Positions 43,895 to 53,852 of a stretch of DNA of 64,000 nt are shown here, piece after piece. The position numbers were made by a program, and so were the translations under genes. Source of the stretch: Methylotenera sp. (GTDB lineage Bacteria > Pseudomonadota > Gammaproteobacteria > Burkholderiales > Methylophilaceae). Location: positions 95,373 to 159,372 of the forward strand of contig NZ_JAUXOY010000028.1 of NCBI RefSeq assembly GCF_030684185.1, read 5' to 3'. A model generated the notes under the pieces. It ran no database searches. It worked only from the letters and a program-made list of their open reading frames with translations, and was not told the DNA's origin. Each line of letters begins with the position of its first letter. Position 1 is the first letter of the stretch.

Positions 43895-45693
43895 TACTTC
43901 TGCCAAGCATCCCGCAAAGTCACAGTCCTATTAAACACAGGGGTACCTGCCACACTGTCTTTTATATCCGCAACAAAGTAACCGTGCCGCTCGAATTGGA
44001 AACTGTCTTCCGCTTTAGCATCTTTCAAACTTGGTTCCAGTTGCGCAGTAATCACGGTGACTGAATTGGGGTTGAGGTCAGTTAAGAAATCTCTGTCGCG
44101 CCCATCTTCTGTATGACCTTGGCCCGGATGTGCTTCTTTAAACAGTCTGTCGTACAAGCGCACTTCACATTCATACGCATGTGTGACTGAGACCCAGTGA
44201 ATATTGCCTTTTACTTTAATGCTGTCTGAGCCCGGCGTGCCGGATTTGGTATCTGGCAGGTATTCGCAATGCACCACGGTGACGTTGCCGTTGGCATCTT
44301 TTTCGCAGCCGGTGCATTTCACCACATAGCCGTAACGCAAGCGCACTAAACCGTCAGGAACCAATCTAAAAAATCCTTTGCTCGGCACTTCCATGAAGTC
44401 TTCGCGTTCTATCCATAGTTCTCTGGTGAGCGGCACTACGCGTTTACCAAGTTCTGGCTTGAGCGGATGATTAGGCGCAAAGCAATCTTCCACTTGTGAC
44501 TTACCATTAGAATCCAGTGGGTAATTATCAATCACCAGTTTAATGGGGTCTAACACGGCGATACGGCGCTCGGAGCCTTCGTTCAGCACTTCACGCATAC
44601 AATCTTCAAGGATGGTGTATTCAATCCATGAATCAGCTTTAGAAACGCCGATGCGGTCAGTAAACAGCTTAAAACCTTCTGCCACATAGCCACGGCGACG
44701 CGCGCCTGCTAGCGTTGGCAAGCGTGGGTCATCCCAGCCGCTCACATGTTTTTCTTCTACTAATTGAATCAGTTTACGTTTTGATAAAACCACATAAGTA
44801 AGGTTTAAACGCGCGAATTCATATTGTTTTGGTAGCGGATGTGCTAATAAACCAGCTTCTGCAAGCCGCTCCAATAGCCAATCGTAGAAAGGACGTTGAT
44901 CTTCAAATTCCAGCGTACAAATGGAGTGGGTAATTTGTTCTAACGCATCTTCAATCGGATGTGCGAAAGTGTACATCGGGTAGATGCACCATTTATCACC
45001 TGTGTTGTGGTGGTGCGCACGACGCACGCGGTAAATAGCCGGGTCGCGCAGGTTGATGTTGGGTGACGCCATATCAATTTTGGTACGTAAAATCAGGCTG
45101 CCATCGGCATGTTTGCCATCACGCATTTCACGGAATAGCGTAAGATTTTCAGCCACAGTACGGTCACGCCATGGGGAGTTTTTACCTGCCTCCGTTAAGG
45201 TGCCGCGCGTAATGCGCATTTCTTCAGGCGTTTGGCTATCTACATAAGCATGGCCGTTTTCAATTAAGCTTTCTGCCGCACGGTACATAAAGTCAAAGTA
45301 ATTGCTGGCAAAATAAAGATTACTTTCCTGACCATTCTCCCAACTAAAGCCTAACCACTTTACCGCATCGGTAATACTATCAACGTATTCTTGGCTTTCT
45401 TTTTCAGGGTTGGTGTCATCAAAACGCAAATGGCAAACGCCCGCGTAATCACGCGCTAATCCAAAATTCAAAAAGATAGATTTGGCATGGCCGATATGCA
45501 GATAGCCGTTTGGCTCGGGCGGGAAACGTGTGCGAATCTTTGCAGCATCTGGCTGCCCAGCGGCCTGATGCGCAGCATCGCCCGGGCTACCTGCCCATTT
45601 ACGTGATTGATAAACGCCTTGTTCAAGGTCTTTATCAACAATCGCGCGAATAAAATTAGAACCTAGTGGTGTTGGTGTTTTTTCAGATGCCAT
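43894..45693 (-). CDS. glnS: Glutaminyl-tRNA synthetase
   Basis: Class I synthetase charging tRNA-Gln; 599 residues. The HIGH motif appears in PPEPNGYLHIGHAKSIFLNF and the KMSKS loop as VLSKRKL; the C-terminal anticodon-binding beta-barrels continue to the end (TVTLRDAW). A ~45-residue N-terminal extension before RTRFPPEPNG is usual for betaproteobacteria. It is divergent from birA, with a 114-bp promoter region between. Confidence 0.97.
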   Translation of the reverse strand: MASEKTPTPLGSNFIRAIVDKDLEQGVYQSRKWAGSPGDAAHQAAGQPDAAKIRTRFPPEPNGYLHIGHAKSIFLNFGLARDYAGVCHLRFDDTNPEKESQEYVDSITDAVKWLGFSWENGQESNLYFASNYFDFMYRAAESLIENGHAYVDSQTPEEMRITRGTLTEAGKNSPWRDRTVAENLTLFREMRDGKHADGSLILRTKIDMASPNINLRDPAIYRVRRAHHHNTGDKWCIYPMYTFAHPIEDALEQITHSICTLEFEDQRPFYDWLLERLAEAGLLAHPLPKQYEFARLNLTYVVLSKRKLIQLVEEKHVSGWDDPRLPTLAGARRRGYVAEGFKLFTDRIGVSKADSWIEYTILEDCMREVLNEGSERRIAVLDPIKLVIDNYPLDSNGKSQVEDCFAPNHPLKPELGKRVVPLTRELWIEREDFMEVPSKGFFRLVPDGLVRLRYGYVVKCTGCEKDANGNVTVVHCEYLPDTKSGTPGSDSIKVKGNIHWVSVTHAYECEVRLYDRLFKEAHPGQGHTEDGRDRDFLTDLNPNSVTVITAQLEPSLKDAKAEDSFQFERHGYFVADIKDSVAGTPVFNRTVTLRDAWQK

Positions 45694-45807
45694 GATTCAC
45701 TTAAATTTAACTCAAAATAATTACGCATATTTTACACGGTTGAGCCGCGACTTGCCTTAGTTGCTTTAACTTACAACATTAGTTGCTGTGATAAACTTCA
45801 ATTTCAT

Positions 45808-46812
45808 ATGAACGCCCTCACTTTTCCTATATTAAAACTGCTGGCAGACGGCAAATTTCACTCTGGTGAGGATATTGCCCAGCAATTAAAAGTTTCTCGC
45901 GCCACCGTTTGGAATGCACTACAGGACGCTGGCACTCTGGGCATTGAAATTTTTTCAGTGCGCGGACGTGGCTATAAACTGCCGCAAGCAGTTACGCTGC
46001 TAGACGCACAAGCCGTTTTAGGCGCAATACGCGAGCAAGCCGTGTTAAGTACCATAAGTGAACAACGCGCGTTTTTTAAGCTGGAAATTCATGATTATTT
46101 AGAATCTACCAATACCTATTTGATGAAAAAAATAAGTAGCGGGCATGCGCATGCCAGTTGCGTTGCAGCCAACTTGCAAACCAATGGTCGCGGTAGGCGC
46201 GGACGTACTTGGCAGGCAGGTTTAGGCGCAAGTCTAACTTTCTCACTTTTGTGGCGTTTTCAATGTGGCGCTGCAACATTATCAGGCTTAAGTTTAGCTG
46301 TAGGCGTTGCGCTGATTCGCGCCCTGCATCACTTTGGCATTACGCAAGCACAACTTAAATGGCCGAATGACATACTCATCGGCCATGAAAAACTGGCAGG
46401 AATTTTAATAGAGTTGCAAGGTGATATGGAGGGCCCCAGCACCGCCGTGATTGGCGTTGGCATTAACCTGAATTTATCTACAAAAATCAAACAGCAAATT
46501 GACCAACCCGCCATTGATTTAGCAAGCGCTGCCCCACAAACAATTAACCCCAACGAATTACTCGGCGTTTTACTTAATTACTTAGCTGAATTGCTGAGAA
46601 GTTTTGAACAGCAAGGTTTTACCAGCCTGCGTGATGAATGGACAAAGCATCATGCGTATCACCAAAAAAAGGTACGTATGCTGATGCCAGATGGTCGAGA
46701 AATATTAGGTGTTGTGCAAGACATTACAGAGGATGGAAATTTGTTAGTTGAAACCACCAGCGGCTTACAAAAGTTTGCCTCGGGTGAAATTAGCCTGCGT
46801 GGGGTGGTTTAA
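45808..46812 (+). CDS. birA: Biotin-[acetyl-CoA-carboxylase] ligase / biotin operon repressor
   Basis: 334 residues. An N-terminal winged helix (FHSGEDIAQQLKVSRATVWN, ~residues 17-36) indicates a repressor form; the ligase domain has NGRGRRGRTWQ (biotin/AMP loop), LKWPNDILIGHEKLAGILIE and a C-terminal SH3-like domain. It attaches biotin to BCCP. In relatives birA is usually followed by coaX; here an oppositely oriented TonB receptor lies between. Confidence 0.95.
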   Translation: MNALTFPILKLLADGKFHSGEDIAQQLKVSRATVWNALQDAGTLGIEIFSVRGRGYKLPQAVTLLDAQAVLGAIREQAVLSTISEQRAFFKLEIHDYLESTNTYLMKKISSGHAHASCVAANLQTNGRGRRGRTWQAGLGASLTFSLLWRFQCGAATLSGLSLAVGVALIRALHHFGITQAQLKWPNDILIGHEKLAGILIELQGDMEGPSTAVIGVGINLNLSTKIKQQIDQPAIDLASAAPQTINPNELLGVLLNYLAELLRSFEQQGFTSLRDEWTKHHAYHQKKVRMLMPDGREILGVVQDITEDGNLLVETTSGLQKFASGEISLRGVV

Positions 46813-46852
46813 TTAGCAGGAGCGACAAACTGCCGCCCCTACATAAAAGTAC

Positions 46853-49093
46853 TTAGTATTTAAGCGTTAATCCTACGTTAACAGAACGACCCATACCTGG
46901 TACTACAACGCCTTGAAGAACACTTGTTCCCATCGTCGCGCCTTGACCGAGATACGCACCACCTAATGGATCAGCATAGTATTTGTCAAACACGTTTTCA
47001 ACGCCTAAATCAAAACGCGCATTTTTCCAGTCATAGCTTGAATACAAGTTAAGCAAACCATATCCTGCTGTTTTAAGCTCCTTACGTACGGCTTGTACCT
47101 TGTCTTTGCTGTCTACCAGTTTGGCTTGAATAGTATTAGTCCAGCCACCTAGTTTTTGTTCAAGTGCAAACTTGGCATTGAGCGGCATGATGTTGTAAAG
47201 ATCATCACCTGTATCACGGTTTTTACCACGCACATAGTTTAGCGCGCCAAATGCGCTAAAATCACCAAAACCACCGCCGTTTGCCAGTGCCATTTTGCCT
47301 GAAACATCAACACCATATAAACGTGCAGATTGGTTATCCAAGCTTAAATTCACGAAGCCATCAGGTCTGGCCGCACAAACCTTCCCTACCTTGGCACACG
47401 CTACCGCATCAATATAATCATCCACATAAGTGAAGTAAGGAGTAACTTTTAAATTCCAGTTTTGCTGCGCATTATCATGCCAATTAGCCGTTGCACTCAA
47501 AGTATGAGCAGTTTCAGGTTTTAGATTCAAATTTCCTACATAGCCGTTACCATCGCCTACCCAGTTAACCATATTCATCACCATGGTGTTGCTGTTTGAC
47601 CATGCAAAACGTTCATACACGTTAGGTGAGCGTGTTTTCATGGCGTAGCCTACCTCAAACGTTTGACCAGCATCCGGGGTGAAACGTGCCAAAGCGGTAA
47701 TGTCAATATTGTTGTCAGTGTTTTTGTGATTAAGGGCATTGAATGCATCGGCAGCAGGCTTATACCCCGGCATAGTCATCATACCCATTGGAATAGTGAT
47801 GGCGTTGTTGTAGCCGACCACATCCCCTGCATTCATTTTCACAGTGCTACTACGCAAACCTAATTGTGATAGCCATTGTGGACTCCATTTGGCTTCCCAC
47901 TCAGCAAATACGTCATACCGGTCACGTTGTCCATTGTTGATATTCCAAAAAGTGTTAGGTCCCATCATCGTATTCATCACTCCACCAGGAGGTGATGCTC
48001 TCCAGTAATCATCTAAACGATAACGCTGATATTCCGCACCCACACGCAGGGTGTCACGCTGTGAAAGATTAATGTCAGCTTTTACATTGACACCAGTAGT
48101 TTTTCCTTCGGTGTCCATTGGCATCCCTGATGCTAATGGCGGCATCGTGCCGTACCAATATTGTTTATCATCACCAAACTGCATACTGTGTCGTGTTTCT
48201 TCATGATAAGCACGTGCCTCTAAATTGCCCCAGCCATACTGTCCGTTATAGCTTAAGTTAAATTGCTTGCTATCATTGCCTGTCATATCCATACGCTGAT
48301 TGGCATAGCCTTGATAAGGAATATCCTGCAAACCCAACTTCAATTCCACCAAGTGATTTTCATGTACTACGCCAAATGCCAATGCATGGTTACGAGCTTT
48401 ATAGTAACTAGACCCAACCACTTCTCCATCGCTTAGCCAGCTTCTAACTGCTGGTGATAATGTAGACTTAAAGTTACCACCAGCCCTGTAATTATTAGCC
48501 TCAACGGTTGAGCCTGTATAGCGCATATATACTTTATCGTTGGCAACACTGGTCGATAAATTCACACCACGCGCATCATTATTGCTGCGGTAAAACGTAC
48601 CGATCTGCGCTTTAATCAGTAAGTCTTGCCCATCTTTAGCGAACTCTGGCGCGGCAGAATTCACGATTATAGTACCGGCAATACTATCGCCACCCACGCT
48701 TACAGGTGTAATACCCGCAAACACTTTGATATTCTCCACATTGCTTGGGTCAATGTATGAAAGCGGAGGGTTCATGTGGTTAGCACAGCTAGATATTAAA
48801 TCCATGCCATCAACTTTAATGCGAATACGGTCATCCGCTAAACCATGAATCACAGGCAGGCTCGATACGCCGCCTGCGCGGTATAAACTCACGCCTGGTT
48901 CATTTTCTAACAATGAAGCTGTATCACTGGAGTTGGGTGACGGCATGTTGATTTCTTGTAAACTTTCAGCGCGCACTTCTACACTTGGCAAGGCAATCTC
49001 TTCCGCAAATGCGCTCATGGGCGTAGCACCCAACAAGCATGGTGTTAGAATACTGTATATGAGAACGTATTTTTTTGAATAACAAAACGGCAT
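46853..49093 (-). CDS. TonB-dependent copper receptor (OprC/NosA-like)
   Basis: 746 residues: signal peptide ending near AFA-EE (about residue 30), a plug domain (LLENEPGVSLYRAGG, LPVIHGLADDRIRIKVDGMDL) and a 22-strand barrel ending in aromatic-type YTLKY-like NVGLTLKY. The plug has C103-x3-M107 (SSCANHMNPPLSYIDPSN), the motif that binds copper in OprC, and the protein is unusually Met-rich (MGMMTMPG, MNTMMGPN). It should import copper through the outer membrane. It sits reversed between birA and coaX, suggesting insertion. Confidence 0.88.
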   Translation of the reverse strand: MPFCYSKKYVLIYSILTPCLLGATPMSAFAEEIALPSVEVRAESLQEINMPSPNSSDTASLLENEPGVSLYRAGGVSSLPVIHGLADDRIRIKVDGMDLISSCANHMNPPLSYIDPSNVENIKVFAGITPVSVGGDSIAGTIIVNSAAPEFAKDGQDLLIKAQIGTFYRSNNDARGVNLSTSVANDKVYMRYTGSTVEANNYRAGGNFKSTLSPAVRSWLSDGEVVGSSYYKARNHALAFGVVHENHLVELKLGLQDIPYQGYANQRMDMTGNDSKQFNLSYNGQYGWGNLEARAYHEETRHSMQFGDDKQYWYGTMPPLASGMPMDTEGKTTGVNVKADINLSQRDTLRVGAEYQRYRLDDYWRASPPGGVMNTMMGPNTFWNINNGQRDRYDVFAEWEAKWSPQWLSQLGLRSSTVKMNAGDVVGYNNAITIPMGMMTMPGYKPAADAFNALNHKNTDNNIDITALARFTPDAGQTFEVGYAMKTRSPNVYERFAWSNSNTMVMNMVNWVGDGNGYVGNLNLKPETAHTLSATANWHDNAQQNWNLKVTPYFTYVDDYIDAVACAKVGKVCAARPDGFVNLSLDNQSARLYGVDVSGKMALANGGGFGDFSAFGALNYVRGKNRDTGDDLYNIMPLNAKFALEQKLGGWTNTIQAKLVDSKDKVQAVRKELKTAGYGLLNLYSSYDWKNARFDLGVENVFDKYYADPLGGAYLGQGATMGTSVLQGVVVPGMGRSVNVGLTLKY

Positions 49094-49188
49094 AACCTTA
49101 CCTTTTAAATGGATTTAATTAATATTAGATTTTATAGAGTTCACCACCAGCTGGGAATGTGGCAAATTGTCGCACTCTGGGGCAAAGC

Positions 49189-49980
49189 ATGCTGCTAGCA
49201 ATCGATTGTGGAAACACCAGAACCAAATGGGCTGTGTTTAATGCGACGGGTGAGGTTTGCAATCAAGACGCCTGCCTGAATGCTGAAATTTCAACCATAG
49301 ACTTATCGCCTTTAGTTTTGGGTTATGAGCGCGTAATGATTTCAAATGTAGCTGGCGAGCGATATGCCGCTGAACTGATAAAAAATATCTCACCTTATAA
49401 ACTGCCAGTACACTGGATCAAATCTACTTCACAAATCTGCGATGTTTTGAATCGCTATTCAAGCCCAGAAACCTTGGGTACTGACCGCTGGGCGGCGCTA
49501 ATCGCGGCTTGGCACATTAAGCAAGCACCCTGCGTGGTGGTAAATGCCGGCACTGCAGTGACCATAGATGCGCTCACTGCAACAAACAATCAAGCTGAAT
49601 TCATTGGCGGCTTGATTCTGCCCGGGTTCAATTTAATGCAACAGAGTTTAGGCCGTGCTACCGCACAATTGCCCATGCCTGCATCTGCGGATTCTGCGCA
49701 GCACTCAGATATTTTTGCTAAAAATACTGAAGATGCCATGTGCATAGGTGCATTAAAGGCGATTTCCGGTGCAATCAAACTAATGGCAGATGCGCTTCAG
49801 GCGCAATGCCAACAATCTCCCACTATTATCATTAGCGGCGGTGATGCACAGACAATCAAAAACAACCTTTCAGGTGACGTGACAAACCTGGTGTTAATCG
49901 TAGATAATTTGGTTCTACGCGGCTTGTTTTTAATAGAAAAATTTATGCAGAAAAACATTACGAAAAGTGAACAGCAATGA
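49189..49980 (+). CDS. coaX: Type III pantothenate kinase
   Basis: First step of coenzyme A synthesis. 263 residues from ATG 49,189 (MLLAIDCGNTRTKWAVF); the longer frame from 49,159 lacks the family start. Motifs are DCGNTRTKW (phosphate loop), GTDRWAALIAAW and VVNAGTAVTIDAL. It overlaps the SPOR gene by 4 nt (ATGA), so the two are coupled. Confidence 0.96.
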   Translation: MLLAIDCGNTRTKWAVFNATGEVCNQDACLNAEISTIDLSPLVLGYERVMISNVAGERYAAELIKNISPYKLPVHWIKSTSQICDVLNRYSSPETLGTDRWAALIAAWHIKQAPCVVVNAGTAVTIDALTATNNQAEFIGGLILPGFNLMQQSLGRATAQLPMPASADSAQHSDIFAKNTEDAMCIGALKAISGAIKLMADALQAQCQQSPTIIISGGDAQTIKNNLSGDVTNLVLIVDNLVLRGLFLIEKFMQKNITKSEQQ

Positions 49981-50717
49981 AAAAGTTGGTTTGGTTGTTA
50001 GTGTTAATTAATTTGGCTTTATTAACTTACTTTAATTTAGATGTTGTTTTACCCAGCACACCTAATTCAGCAATGACAGCAATTCATCCCGAAAAAATCG
50101 TTGTGCTTTCACCGCAACAAATTGCAGCGCTGCCTAAAAAATCTCCCAATTCAACAACATCTAAAGTCACTACAACGGCAGCCTCTCCAATTGATGTGAG
50201 CATCGGAGAACATTCCTCAACGGTAACACCTGCAACTGCATCACCTGCACTAACATCAAACACATGCTACGAATGGGGAGTGTTTTCAGCAGTAAATCTT
50301 ACTGGCGCACAAATTGAAGCAAGCAAACTGTCTTTGCAAGCCACAGTAAAAGAACAAACCTCACTGGAGGCTAAACGTTTTTGGGTTTACAAAAAACCGC
50401 TCAGGTCAGCCGAAGCAGCACAGGCAAAAGCACAAGAATTAAAGGCTCTTGGAGTCGATGAGCTTTACGTAGTGCAGGATGCCAAATGGAAAAATGCAAT
50501 TTCATTTGGTATTTTTGAAGATGAGCAACTCGCCATTAAATTACTGAACGAATTAAGGGCCAAAGGCGTTAAAGATGTTACCAAAGCCATGCGCAATCAA
50601 AGTGGCGGACATGCCAGCCTTCTTTTCAGCAAGCTTAACAATGCAGAAGTACTTGAACTCAAAAAATTAAAATCACAATTCCCTGAAGCGGATGTTAAAG
50701 AAGTCCGTTGTAATTAG
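49977..50717 (+). CDS. SPOR-domain-like membrane protein
   Basis: 246 residues: N-terminal anchor (LVWLLVLINLALLTYF), a Thr/Ser/Pro-rich periplasmic linker (~30-90), and a C-terminal domain (~residues 95-245: CYEWGVFSA, RFWVYKKPLRSAEAAQAKAQELKALGVDELYVVQD, ISFGIFEDEQLAIKLLNEL) with the SPOR fold pattern. SPOR domains bind denuded peptidoglycan, often at the division site. Coupled to coaX, a common betaproteobacterial arrangement. Confidence 0.82.
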   Translation: MKKLVWLLVLINLALLTYFNLDVVLPSTPNSAMTAIHPEKIVVLSPQQIAALPKKSPNSTTSKVTTTAASPIDVSIGEHSSTVTPATASPALTSNTCYEWGVFSAVNLTGAQIEASKLSLQATVKEQTSLEAKRFWVYKKPLRSAEAAQAKAQELKALGVDELYVVQDAKWKNAISFGIFEDEQLAIKLLNELRAKGVKDVTKAMRNQSGGHASLLFSKLNNAEVLELKKLKSQFPEADVKEVRCN

Positions 50718-50821
50718 ATTTTGTGCTTACAATGATTTTAATATGCACATATTTAGCCACTTTCAGCGCTTTTTTAGGTTAGCTACGCACTAAACACCTC
50801 GTCTTCCACTATAATTTGCCT

Positions 50822-51577
50822 ATGAAAATACTACTCTCAAACGACGATGGCTATTTTGCGCCGGGTCTGAATATTCTAGCGGAGCATATTGCCAAACTGG
50901 CGGATATTACCGTTGTTGCCCCTGAACGAAATAGAAGTGGTGCAAGTAATTCGCTCACGCTGGATCGTCCTTTGAGTGTAAAAAAAGCAGCCAATGGATT
51001 TTATTATGTGAATGGCACACCAACAGATTGCGTGCATATCGCACTGACCGGTTTAATGGACAGCATGCCCGACATGGTGATTAGCGGCATTAACGATGGC
51101 GCAAACATGGGTGATGACACCATTTACTCAGGTACTGTTGCAGCAGCCATGGAGGGCTATTTACTTGGCATTCCATCGATAGCCATTTCTATGTCACAAC
51201 ATAATTCCACACACTTTGAAACCGCCGCAAGAGTGGCTGTTGAACTAGTACAGCACTACCAGAAAGCTGGCTTCAAATCACCCACCTTGCTCAATGTAAA
51301 CGTGCCAGACATACCCTATAGCGAGCTACAAGGACGGGTTGTAACGCGTTTGGGTAAACGCCACAAAGCAGAACCAGTAGTACAACTCAAAACACCGCGC
51401 AATGAAACTGTGTATTGGGTAGGTGCTGCCGGATTGCCAAATGACGGTGGTGAAGGTACTGATTTTTATGCGGTAGCAAACAATCAAGTGTCTATTTCAC
51501 CGATTCAGGTTGATCTGACGAATCACGCACAACTTGCCGAAATTAAAGACTGGCTCAACGTAGGAAAGAACAACTAG
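50822..51577 (+). CDS. surE: 5'-nucleotidase SurE
   Basis: Metal-dependent phosphatase for nucleoside monophosphates and polyphosphate. 251 residues from ATG 50,822; active-site motif [12 protein letters not shown] at the N-terminus, the metal Ser in NRSGASNSL, and Asn in [19 protein letters not shown]. The stop overlaps the pcm GTG start by one base. First gene of the surE-pcm-nlpD operon. Confidence 0.96.
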   Translation: MKILLSNDDGYFAPGLNILAEHIAKLADITVVAPERNRSGASNSLTLDRPLSVKKAANGFYYVNGTPTDCVHIALTGLMDSMPDMVISGINDGANMGDDTIYSGTVAAAMEGYLLGIPSIAISMSQHNSTHFETAARVAVELVQHYQKAGFKSPTLLNVNVPDIPYSELQGRVVTRLGKRHKAEPVVQLKTPRNETVYWVGAAGLPNDGGEGTDFYAVANNQVSISPIQVDLTNHAQLAEIKDWLNVGKNN

Positions 51578-52248
51578 TGGCAATCGTAAGAACATCAACA
51601 CAGTCTGGCATAGGCATGACATCGCTTCGCACGCGCGACCGCATGTTGACGCGCTTGCGTGAACAAGGCATTAAAGATGAAGTTGTGCTGTCTGCTATTG
51701 CCGCCATTCCGCGGCACATTTTTGTTGATGAAGCACTATCAATTCGTGCTTATGAAGACGTATCGCTGCCTATCGGTTTCGGTCAAACCATATCACAGCC
51801 ATACATCGTAGCGCGGATGTCTGAGATTTTACGCAATGGCAACCAGTTAAATAAGGTGCTTGAAATCGGCACAGGTTGCGGCTACCAAACCGCTGTGCTG
51901 TCTAAGCTTGCAAAAGAAGTCTATTCGGTTGAGCGCATACGCCCATTGGTCATGAAGGCTAGAGGACATTTACGAGAACTCAAGTGTGTGAATGTGAAAT
52001 TAGGTCATGCTGATGGCAATTTAGGTCTGCCAGATTTAGCGCCGTTTGATGGCATCATCGTGACAGCGGCTGCCAGTCACATGCCGCAGGACTTATTAGA
52101 TCAACTGGCTATAGGCGGTCGCTTGGTAATCCCTGTTGGAACAGAAGAGCAGATTCTCTATTTAGTAGAACGCGTGTCACAAACAGAATACCGCCAAACT
52201 AAACTAGAATCCGTAAAGTTTGTTCCTTTACTAGGCGGCACATCATAA
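51577..52248 (+). CDS. pcm: Protein-L-isoaspartate O-methyltransferase
   Basis: Repairs isoaspartyl residues using S-adenosylmethionine. 223 residues from GTG 51,577 (overlapping the surE TAG). SAM-binding motif is [19 protein letters not shown]; the family helix [32 protein letters not shown] is intact. It is 2 nt before nlpD. Confidence 0.96.
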   Translation: MAIVRTSTQSGIGMTSLRTRDRMLTRLREQGIKDEVVLSAIAAIPRHIFVDEALSIRAYEDVSLPIGFGQTISQPYIVARMSEILRNGNQLNKVLEIGTGCGYQTAVLSKLAKEVYSVERIRPLVMKARGHLRELKCVNVKLGHADGNLGLPDLAPFDGIIVTAAASHMPQDLLDQLAIGGRLVIPVGTEEQILYLVERVSQTEYRQTKLESVKFVPLLGGTS

Positions 52249-52250
52249 CA

Positions 52251-53351
52251 ATGCGTAATACTGCTTATTTCACTACATTATTATTAGCAATTAGCCTTGT
52301 AGCTTGCAGCAGCAATCCGCCTGCCCCTGTTGTTGACCGCCTACCTGCCAGCAAACCCAGCAGCGCCGCCTCCCCTAGTGCACAAAAAAGCATCACGGCA
52401 AACAGACCAACCTATAAAGCTGGCGATTGGCGCCCTGACAGCTATATAGTAAAAAAAGGTGATACGCTTTACAGCATCGGTCTTGAGCATGGTTATTACT
52501 ATAAAGACATCGCGCAGGCTAATAACATTGGTGCGCCTTATAATATCAATGTAGGACAAACACTCAGATTTAGCGCCTTAAAAGATAAATCAGTCACGGT
52601 GGAAAGCAAGCCAGCACAAACCACTAGCGATGATGTGGTGATTACACCCATTAATGCCGATTCAAGCTCCACTTCTACAAGCGCGGTTACGACGGGCACC
52701 GTTACTTCTGCAACTACTGCTAAAACCCCAGTAGAAATCCCCCCAGCAGTTTTAGCAATTTCTGAACCTAAAGCGATACGTGAACCTTATAGTGAAGACG
52801 CGCTGAAAAAACCACTGCCTTTACCTACTATAATTGTAAAGCCAACTATTGCAGCGTCTACTGCCAAACCAATCGTCACAATCAATGCTGACAGCACCGG
52901 CAAACCAGCCGATGATATACAACCTCAACCAAAAACTGAATCTAAACCAAGTGCAGAATCTAAACCAAGTACCGATTCTGCTGAAAATATAGACTGGGCT
53001 TGGCCAACCAAAGGTAAAGTGATTGCAAACTTTAATGAAGCCAGCAATAAAGGCATTGATATTGCTGGAATAACCGGCCAAGCTATTACTGCCACTGCGG
53101 CTGGCAAGGTCATTTATAGCGGTTCAGATTTACGCGGGTACGGTAAGTTAGTCATTATTAAGCATAATGCTACCTATCTATCTGTTTATGCGCACAATAG
53201 TTTAATTCTGGCAAAAGAAGGCCAGCAAGTCAGTCGCGGTCAAAAAATTGCCGAAATGGGTAACACCGATAGCGATAAAGTAAAGTTACATTTTGAGATT
53301 CGCCGTCAGGGAAAATCTGTGGATCCAGGCAAATATTTAACCCCAAATTAA
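52251..53351 (+). CDS. nlpD: NlpD-like lipoprotein with LysM and degenerate LytM (M23) domain
   Basis: 366 residues: lipoprotein signal (AISLVACSS, Cys at residue 19), LysM (~residues 64-108, SYIVKKGDTLYSIGLEHGYY), a long Pro/Thr/Ser/Lys linker with a SKPSAE/SKPSTD repeat, and a C-terminal LytM domain (~250-366). The zinc ligands are lost: the expected HxxxD reads NKGID, and HxH reads KLHFE. It is therefore probably a non-catalytic activator of amidases, as E. coli NlpD. rpoS, which often follows, is not here. Confidence 0.92.
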   Translation: MRNTAYFTTLLLAISLVACSSNPPAPVVDRLPASKPSSAASPSAQKSITANRPTYKAGDWRPDSYIVKKGDTLYSIGLEHGYYYKDIAQANNIGAPYNINVGQTLRFSALKDKSVTVESKPAQTTSDDVVITPINADSSSTSTSAVTTGTVTSATTAKTPVEIPPAVLAISEPKAIREPYSEDALKKPLPLPTIIVKPTIAASTAKPIVTINADSTGKPADDIQPQPKTESKPSAESKPSTDSAENIDWAWPTKGKVIANFNEASNKGIDIAGITGQAITATAAGKVIYSGSDLRGYGKLVIIKHNATYLSVYAHNSLILAKEGQQVSRGQKIAEMGNTDSDKVKLHFEIRRQGKSVDPGKYLTPN

Positions 53352-53396
53352 GCTGGCATTTAGATTTACAGGCATTAAATAATCAAGGATTACTAT

Positions 53397-53771
53397 ATGG
53401 CCAAAGCAAAACCAAATAACAAAGTAGACCCAAACAAGTACCTGAAAAATAAAGATATCGAACCTGAAGGCAAGTTAGGCGTTTTGGCGGCAGTAGGACG
53501 TATGGGCTTAATGCTGGTCGGTATTGTTGGAATCGCGATGGAGTTTTTTCGTGATGATGGCTGGTTAAAAACTGCCCTCGGAAAACTGTTTGAGTCAACC
53601 ACCAGCATGATGTTTATCCCGGTTATTATATTTGCACTTTGGTTACTCAACCGCTGGATGAGCTCTGAAAATAAATCCGAGACAAAAAGAAGCGGTGATA
53701 TTCCCATGTATGTCATGATGGCTGTAGGTGCTTATTATTTGTTCAGGCTAATTACCACGGGCTCTTTCTAA
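53397..53771 (+). CDS. Small uncharacterised membrane protein
   Basis: 124 residues with three hydrophobic segments (LMLVGIVGIAMEFF, MFIPVIIFALWLL, MYVMMAVGAYYLF) and a Lys/Asn-rich N-terminus. No family recognised. It lies 45 nt after nlpD, in the position usually held by rpoS, and is followed by a terminator, so it may be the last gene of the surE operon. Confidence 0.7.
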   Translation: MAKAKPNNKVDPNKYLKNKDIEPEGKLGVLAAVGRMGLMLVGIVGIAMEFFRDDGWLKTALGKLFESTTSMMFIPVIIFALWLLNRWMSSENKSETKRSGDIPMYVMMAVGAYYLFRLITTGSF

Positions 53772-53794
53772 AACTTTATTCTATTTGCTTCAAC

Positions 53795-53820
53795 AAAAAA
53801 GCGGCCATGAGCCGCTTTTT
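53795..53820. terminator. Bidirectional terminator
   Basis: AAAAAAGCGGC-CATGA-GCCGCTTTTT: a compact GC stem flanked by A- and T-runs, between the convergent genes ending at 53,771 and 53,853. Confidence 0.92.
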
Positions 53821-53852
53821 GAAATTTTATTTTATAACATTATCAACTAAAA

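Noticed and set aside
53397..53771. The gene after nlpD as rpoS
   Set aside because: The product is a 124-residue three-helix membrane protein with no sigma-factor regions.
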